Below are positions 60,883 through 64,000 of a DNA stretch of 64,000 nt, piece after piece. The stretch spans positions 59,924-123,923 of the forward strand of contig NZ_QJUI01000017.1 of the NCBI RefSeq assembly GCF_004327285.1, given 5' to 3'. The notes beneath the pieces are model-generated. The model saw nothing but the letters and a program-made list of their open reading frames with translations. It did not search any database and was not told where the DNA came from. The DNA comes from Phytopseudomonas daroniae. GTDB taxonomy: Bacteria > Pseudomonadota > Gammaproteobacteria > Pseudomonadales > Pseudomonadaceae. The position numbers were made by a program, and so were the translations under genes. Within the stretch, counting starts at the first letter, position 1; every line of letters begins with the position of its first letter.

Positions 60883-60911
60883 GAACGGATTATGCGAGCA
60901 AAGGGTGCGAA

Positions 60912-61202
60912 TCAGCGATCGTCATCACGGATCGAAGACGGATGACGACACAGCGCCATGACCTCGATCTCCATATAGGGATACAACGGCAACTGCATCA
61001 GGGTGTCATGCAGGGCCTGAGCGTCCGGCACATCGAACACGCTGACGTTGGCGTACAGCCCGGCGATGCGCCACAGGTGACGCCAGGTGCCCTCACGCTG
61101 CAGACGCTGAGCCAATTCTTTTTCATCCGCCTTCAGGCGTGTCGCCTGCTCGACGGGCATGTCGGTGGGCAGTTTTACGGTCATGCGCACATGGAACAGC
61201 AT
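60912..61202 (-). CDS. catC: Muconolactone delta-isomerase
   Basis: The 96-residue protein starts MLFHVRMTVKLPTDMPVEQA and has the family body with RLQREGTWRHLWRIAG and PLYPYMEIEVMALCRHPSS. It makes a ferredoxin-like barrel oligomer and converts muconolactone to 3-oxoadipate enol-lactone, which PcaD then opens. It begins 23 bases after catB. Confidence 0.95.
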   Translation of the reverse strand: MLFHVRMTVKLPTDMPVEQATRLKADEKELAQRLQREGTWRHLWRIAGLYANVSVFDVPDAQALHDTLMQLPLYPYMEIEVMALCRHPSSIRDDDR

Positions 61203-61225
61203 GGCAATGTCCTTTCGATATTGAG

Positions 61226-62347
61226 TTAACGACGGCGGAAGTGCTGCAGGCGCTCTTCATCGAGCGTCACACCCAGGCCGGGCGTGGTCGGAATCTTCAG
61301 TTCGAAATCGCGATACACCGGCACCTCGACGAGGATGTCCTCGGTCAGCAGCAAGGGGCCGAACAGTTCGGTGTGCCACTCCAGCTTGGCCAGGGTGACG
61401 AAGGCGTGAGCGGAGGCCAGGGTGCCGACGCTGCCTTCGAGCATGGTGCCGCCGTATAGACCGATGCCTGCGGCTTCGGCGATATAGGCACTGCGCAGCA
61501 CTGCACGCGGGCCGCCGTTCTTGGCGATCTTCAGGGCAAATACCGGTGCCGCGCCCGCGCGGGCCAAAGCGAAACTGTCCTCCACGCTTTCGATGGCTTC
61601 GTCGGCCATGATCGGCACCGGGCTGCGTGCGCTGACGCGGGCCTGGGCCTGTACGTCCTGGCGCGGGATCGGCTGTTCGATCAGATCCACACCGGCATCA
61701 CCCAGCGCCTGGCAGGCACGCAGGGCTACCGCTTCGCTCCACGCCTGGTTGACGTCCACCCGCACGCTGGCGCGATCCCCCAGCGCTCGCTTGATCGCCG
61801 CCACGTGGGCGATATCCAGGGCGGCATCGCGGCTACCGATCTTCAACTTGAAGATCCGATGGCGACGCAGATCGAGCATGCGCTCGGCCTCTTCGATGTC
61901 TTTGGCGGTATCGCCACTGGCCAGTGTCCAGGCGACCTCCAGGCCGTCACGCACACGGCCACCCAGCAACTCGGCGACCGGCAGCCCGAGGCGTTTGCCC
62001 TGAGCATCGAGCAGCGCGGTTTCCACCGCCGACCTGGCGAAGGTGTTGCCGCGCACGGCGCGGTCGATACGCTGCATCGCCGCATTGATATTGCCGGCCG
62101 GCTGGCCAATCAGCAGAGGCGAAAAATAGGTGTCCAGGTTGGTTTTGATGCTTTCCGGGCTTTCCCCGGCATAGGCCAGACCACCAATGGTGGTCGCCTC
62201 GCCGACGCCTTCGATACCGTCGCTACAACGCAGGCGCAGGATCACCAGCGTCTGCTGCTGCATGGTATGCATCGCCAGCTTGTGGGGGCGAATGGTCGGC
62301 AAATCGACAATCAGGGTGTCGAGGCTTTCGATCAGGGAAAGGCTCAT
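61226..62347 (-). CDS. catB: Muconate cycloisomerase I
   Basis: The 373-residue protein is of the enolase superfamily: an N-terminal capping domain and a barrel with the catalytic KLKIG pair (RIFKLKIGSRD), VDVNQAWSE and IMADEAIESVEDS, and the late GLYGGTMLEGSVG. It turns cis,cis-muconate into muconolactone. The ATG at 62347 is the family start, although its ribosome site is poor. It has a 230-base upstream region with a possible small leader frame and an A-rich patch. Confidence 0.94.
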   Translation of the reverse strand: MSLSLIESLDTLIVDLPTIRPHKLAMHTMQQQTLVILRLRCSDGIEGVGEATTIGGLAYAGESPESIKTNLDTYFSPLLIGQPAGNINAAMQRIDRAVRGNTFARSAVETALLDAQGKRLGLPVAELLGGRVRDGLEVAWTLASGDTAKDIEEAERMLDLRRHRIFKLKIGSRDAALDIAHVAAIKRALGDRASVRVDVNQAWSEAVALRACQALGDAGVDLIEQPIPRQDVQAQARVSARSPVPIMADEAIESVEDSFALARAGAAPVFALKIAKNGGPRAVLRSAYIAEAAGIGLYGGTMLEGSVGTLASAHAFVTLAKLEWHTELFGPLLLTEDILVEVPVYRDFELKIPTTPGLGVTLDEERLQHFRRR

Positions 62348-62367
62348 GAACGTGATCCGTGTGCAGG

Positions 62368-62472
62368 TCAGAGCGACTGGGCACAAGGCAGCGAACCAGA
62401 GCGCGGCTGCGCCTCGTTCACAAGGCCGGCCAGGCGCGGAAATTCAATGAAAGAAGAGAAGATGCATGTCAT
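62368..62472 (-). CDS. Possible 34-residue leader peptide of catB
   Basis: The frame starts at ATG 62472 (or GTG at 62475), has AAGGA at 62483-62487, and ends 20 bases before catB. It encodes MTCIFSSFIEFPRLAG then a polar tail. There is no known family. Its only support is the ribosome site and the lack of one before catB, so it is a weak proposal for coupling or control. Confidence 0.3.
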   Translation of the reverse strand: MTCIFSSFIEFPRLAGLVNEAQPRSGSLPCAQSL

Positions 62473-62490
62473 CACGAGCATATCCTTCAG

Positions 62491-62505
62491 GTTTTATTTT
62501 TGTTC
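62491..62505 (-). promoter_or_regulatory. CA motif in the catBCA leader
   Basis: Minus-strand GAACAAAAATAAAAC precedes the AAGGA of the possible leader peptide and fits the Hfq-Crc A-rich pattern. Confidence 0.45.
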
Positions 62506-62561
62506 GGGCACAGATTGACCTCAGCAAATAAGCCAGTCCAATATTGAATCGGTCTGGTTTC

Positions 62562-62576
62562 ATACCCTGGAGGTAT
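62562..62576. promoter_or_regulatory. LysR-type operator for CatR
   Basis: ATACCCTGGAGGTAT is an ATAC-N7-GTAT palindrome, the LysR-type T-N11-A form, placed between catR and catBCA. It ends one base before the catR ATG and so includes its ribosome site, which would allow autoregulation. It is likely the high-affinity CatR site, as in P. putida. Confidence 0.65.
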
Positions 62577-62577
62577 C

Positions 62578-63453
62578 ATGGAGCTGCGCCACTTGCGCTA
62601 CTTCCGCGTGCTGGCGGAAACCCTCAATTTCACCCGTGCAGCCGAACGTCTGCACATCGCCCAGCCGCCGCTGAGTCGGCAGATCCAGCAACTGGAGGAT
62701 GAGTTGGGAGTAGCCTTGATCGAACGCGGTCGACCGCTACGCCTCACCGAGGCCGGGCGCTTCTTTTACGAACACTCCGTGCAACTGCTCGAGCAACTCG
62801 GCCGCGTCAGCGAAGACACCCGACGGATCGCCGAGGGTCAGCGACGTTGGCTGGGCATCGGCTTCGCACCTTCCACCCTGTACGGCGCCCTACCGGAGTT
62901 GATCCGCCAGTTGCGTAGCGAAGCCGCCATCGAACTGGGGCTGTCCGAGCTGATTACCCTGCAGCAGGTGGAAGCGCTCAAGCGTGGGCGTATCGATATC
63001 GGTTTCGGGCGCATCCATATCGACGACCCGGCCATCGTGCAGGAAGTGATTCGTGAAGACCCTCTGGTGGCCGCCCTGCCCGCTGGCCATCGACTGTTGG
63101 CCGAACCTGCATCGTTGGAAGACCTGGCGCGCGAACCCTTCGTGCTCTACCCCGGCACCCCGCGACCCAGCTATGCCGATCATGTGCTCGGGCTGTTCGC
63201 TCGCAACGGCTTGAAGATTCGCGTGGCACAGATGACCAATGAACTGCAGACCGCCATCGGCCTGGTGGCAGCCGGTATCGGCATCACTCTGGTGCCCGCC
63301 TCGGTACAGCGTCTGCACCGCGACGACATCGGTTACACGCCACTGCTCGACATCAGCGCCACCTCGCCGATCGTGATCAGCTATCGCAAGGATGATGATT
63401 CGCCGCTGCTCAGGCGCTGCCTGAACCTGGTCAAGAATCTCGACCTCGAGTGA
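62578..63453 (+). CDS. catR: LysR-type regulator CatR
   Basis: The 291-residue protein starts MELRHLRYFRVLAETLNFTRAAERLHIAQPPLSRQIQQLE (helix-turn-helix) and continues with a LysR effector domain. It lies divergent to catBCA. In pseudomonads CatR activates catBCA in response to cis,cis-muconate. The CTGGAGG before the ATG sets the start. The length is normal. Confidence 0.95.
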   Translation: MELRHLRYFRVLAETLNFTRAAERLHIAQPPLSRQIQQLEDELGVALIERGRPLRLTEAGRFFYEHSVQLLEQLGRVSEDTRRIAEGQRRWLGIGFAPSTLYGALPELIRQLRSEAAIELGLSELITLQQVEALKRGRIDIGFGRIHIDDPAIVQEVIREDPLVAALPAGHRLLAEPASLEDLAREPFVLYPGTPRPSYADHVLGLFARNGLKIRVAQMTNELQTAIGLVAAGIGITLVPASVQRLHRDDIGYTPLLDISATSPIVISYRKDDDSPLLRRCLNLVKNLDLE

Positions 63454-63824
63454 TCCCCCTACTGAGTGTTCGCCACAGCAGAGTCGCGGTGACGAACATC
63501 CAGGACGTAGGGTGGATCGGGCCGCGCAGGTGAAGCGTCTTCTCCGTTGTTCTTGTATCAGGCAGGGCCAGATTAGGCGGGGGTATCGCAGGGCAATAGC
63601 CGTTTACTGCAGATCGCTATCCGAATCCTGCACGTGGCAAGGGTGCTCGAGCAGCGGGAGGCATTAGCCTCGATCAGAGGCTTGCGGGTGAGGCCTGTTG
63701 TCCGCTGGGATCGCCCGCAAAGCCAGGCGCCCCCGCAGCCCTGCAAGATGCGGTGCCCGGAAATTTCGATCACTTCAGACAGATAAGGCTGCAAAACGCC
63801 GAGAGCGATTCTGGCGGCGCCTAT

Positions 63825-63870
63825 GACGGCCCGCAGGGTGGCCGCCAGGAATGGCGCCCACAAAAAAGGG
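63825..63870 (-). repeat. Partial copy of the 75-bp repeat
   Basis: GACGGCCCGCAGGGTGGCCG followed by CCAGGAATGGC differs by one base from the same part of the copy near 5768. The rest of the unit is missing or diverged. Confidence 0.7.
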
Positions 63871-63921
63871 CGACCGAACAGAGCGTGTGAAAACCCGCTG
63901 ATGTAGGTATTGGCACCCGGC

Positions 63922-63954
63922 AAACGCCCTGACATCGTTCGGGGCGTTTTCTTT
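63922..63954 (+). terminator. Terminator-like hairpin
   Basis: AAACGCCC and GGGCGTTT form a stem with a 12-base loop, followed by TCTTTT. It may end transcription reading from catR, or from a gene beyond the window edge. Confidence 0.6.
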
Positions 63955-63962
63955 TGTGCGAT

Positions 63963-64000
63963 TCAGAAGGTCACCACCGGACTTTTCAGGCGAGCAGCTC
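63963..64000 (-). CDS. Possible C-terminal end of a gene cut by the window edge
   Basis: One minus-strand frame stays open to the window edge and ends in a stop at 63963-63965, giving the residues AARLKSPVVTF. The terminator-like hairpin just after it fits a gene end. Only 11 full codons are visible, so no family is recognised. Confidence 0.3.
   Translation of the reverse strand, partial: AARLKSPVVTF

Larger units (their letters stand above)
63454..64000. other. Repeat-rich intergenic region after catR
   Basis: No convincing gene lies in this 547-base region. It contains GTAGGGTGGATCGGGCCGCG at about 63509, a partial 75-bp repeat at about 63825-63870 and a terminator-like hairpin at 63922-63954. 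A minus-strand frame at 63573-63935 runs through repeats and is not trusted. Confidence 0.6.

Noticed and set aside
63573..63935. 120-codon minus-strand frame after catR
   Set aside because: It runs through dispersed repeats, and its composition is not protein-like.
1..64000. CRISPR arrays, tRNA or rRNA genes, integrases and prophage genes
   Set aside because: No regular spacer repeats, clover-leaf sequences with CCA ends or phage proteins were seen on reading either strand.

Overview
This 64-kb window looks like chromosomal DNA of a Pseudomonas, perhaps of the mendocina/pseudoalcaligenes lineage; the species-level guess rests only on gene content and memory. GC content is high, coding density is about 90%, and no rRNA, tRNA, phage or complete insertion sequence was seen. 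The gene order around chorismate synthase and the whole Entner-Doudoroff/glucose region (eda, pgl, zwf, hexR, porin, gtsDCBA, gtrS, gltR, glk, edd, gap) matches the order known from P. aeruginosa and P. putida.

Region 1 (1-16300) is a mix of cell-envelope and repair genes. It holds a PepSY protein, a tiny membrane protein, an AEC transporter, a transglutaminase/alpha-E/circularly permuted ATP-grasp operon interrupted by a MITE-like element, an RraB-like protein, a lipoprotein, an LtaS-type sulfatase, alkA and ogt. These are followed by an acireductone-dioxygenase homologue that has lost its metal ligands, an MFS transporter, aroC, an alpha/beta hydrolase and a GNAT-like membrane-anchored protein.

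Region 2 (16300-25970) carries an HBM-type chemoreceptor and a tightly overlapping four-gene ligase-associated DNA repair operon (MBL exonuclease, ATP-dependent ligase, Lhr-like helicase, PdeM). A DUF3309 mini-protein and a shikimate-dehydrogenase-like enzyme follow.

Region 3 (26040-45365) is central sugar metabolism. It includes a GapN-type aldehyde dehydrogenase, the zwf-pgl-eda operon with divergent hexR, and a ten-gene run from edd to a LamB-type porin that imports and phosphorylates glucose and regulates its own expression. Divergent gap closes the region. HexR-like palindromes (TTGT-N7-ACAA) sit exactly at zwf and at edd/gap. A second MITE-like element lies between zwf and hexR.

Region 4 (45560-50890) holds folE, an ABC exporter, and an FAD-dehydrogenase/aldo-keto reductase pair behind an IclR-type palindrome.

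Region 5 (51130-63450) is a beta-ketoadipate supercluster. It contains pcaC, pcaD, pcaB and a pcaT-like transporter, then pcaF-J-I behind a double PcaR-type box, a BenR-like regulator, and catA-C-B with divergent catR. Together these genes convert catechol and carboxymuconate to succinyl-CoA and acetyl-CoA. The ring-opening protocatechuate dioxygenase, pcaR, pcaK and benABCD are not in the window.

Two layers of non-coding structure stand out. One is several families of palindromic repeats (two MITE-like elements, a 75-bp repeat, and GTAGG-ended hairpins). The other is A-rich Crc/Hfq-type CA motifs in the leaders of sugar and aromatic catabolic genes.
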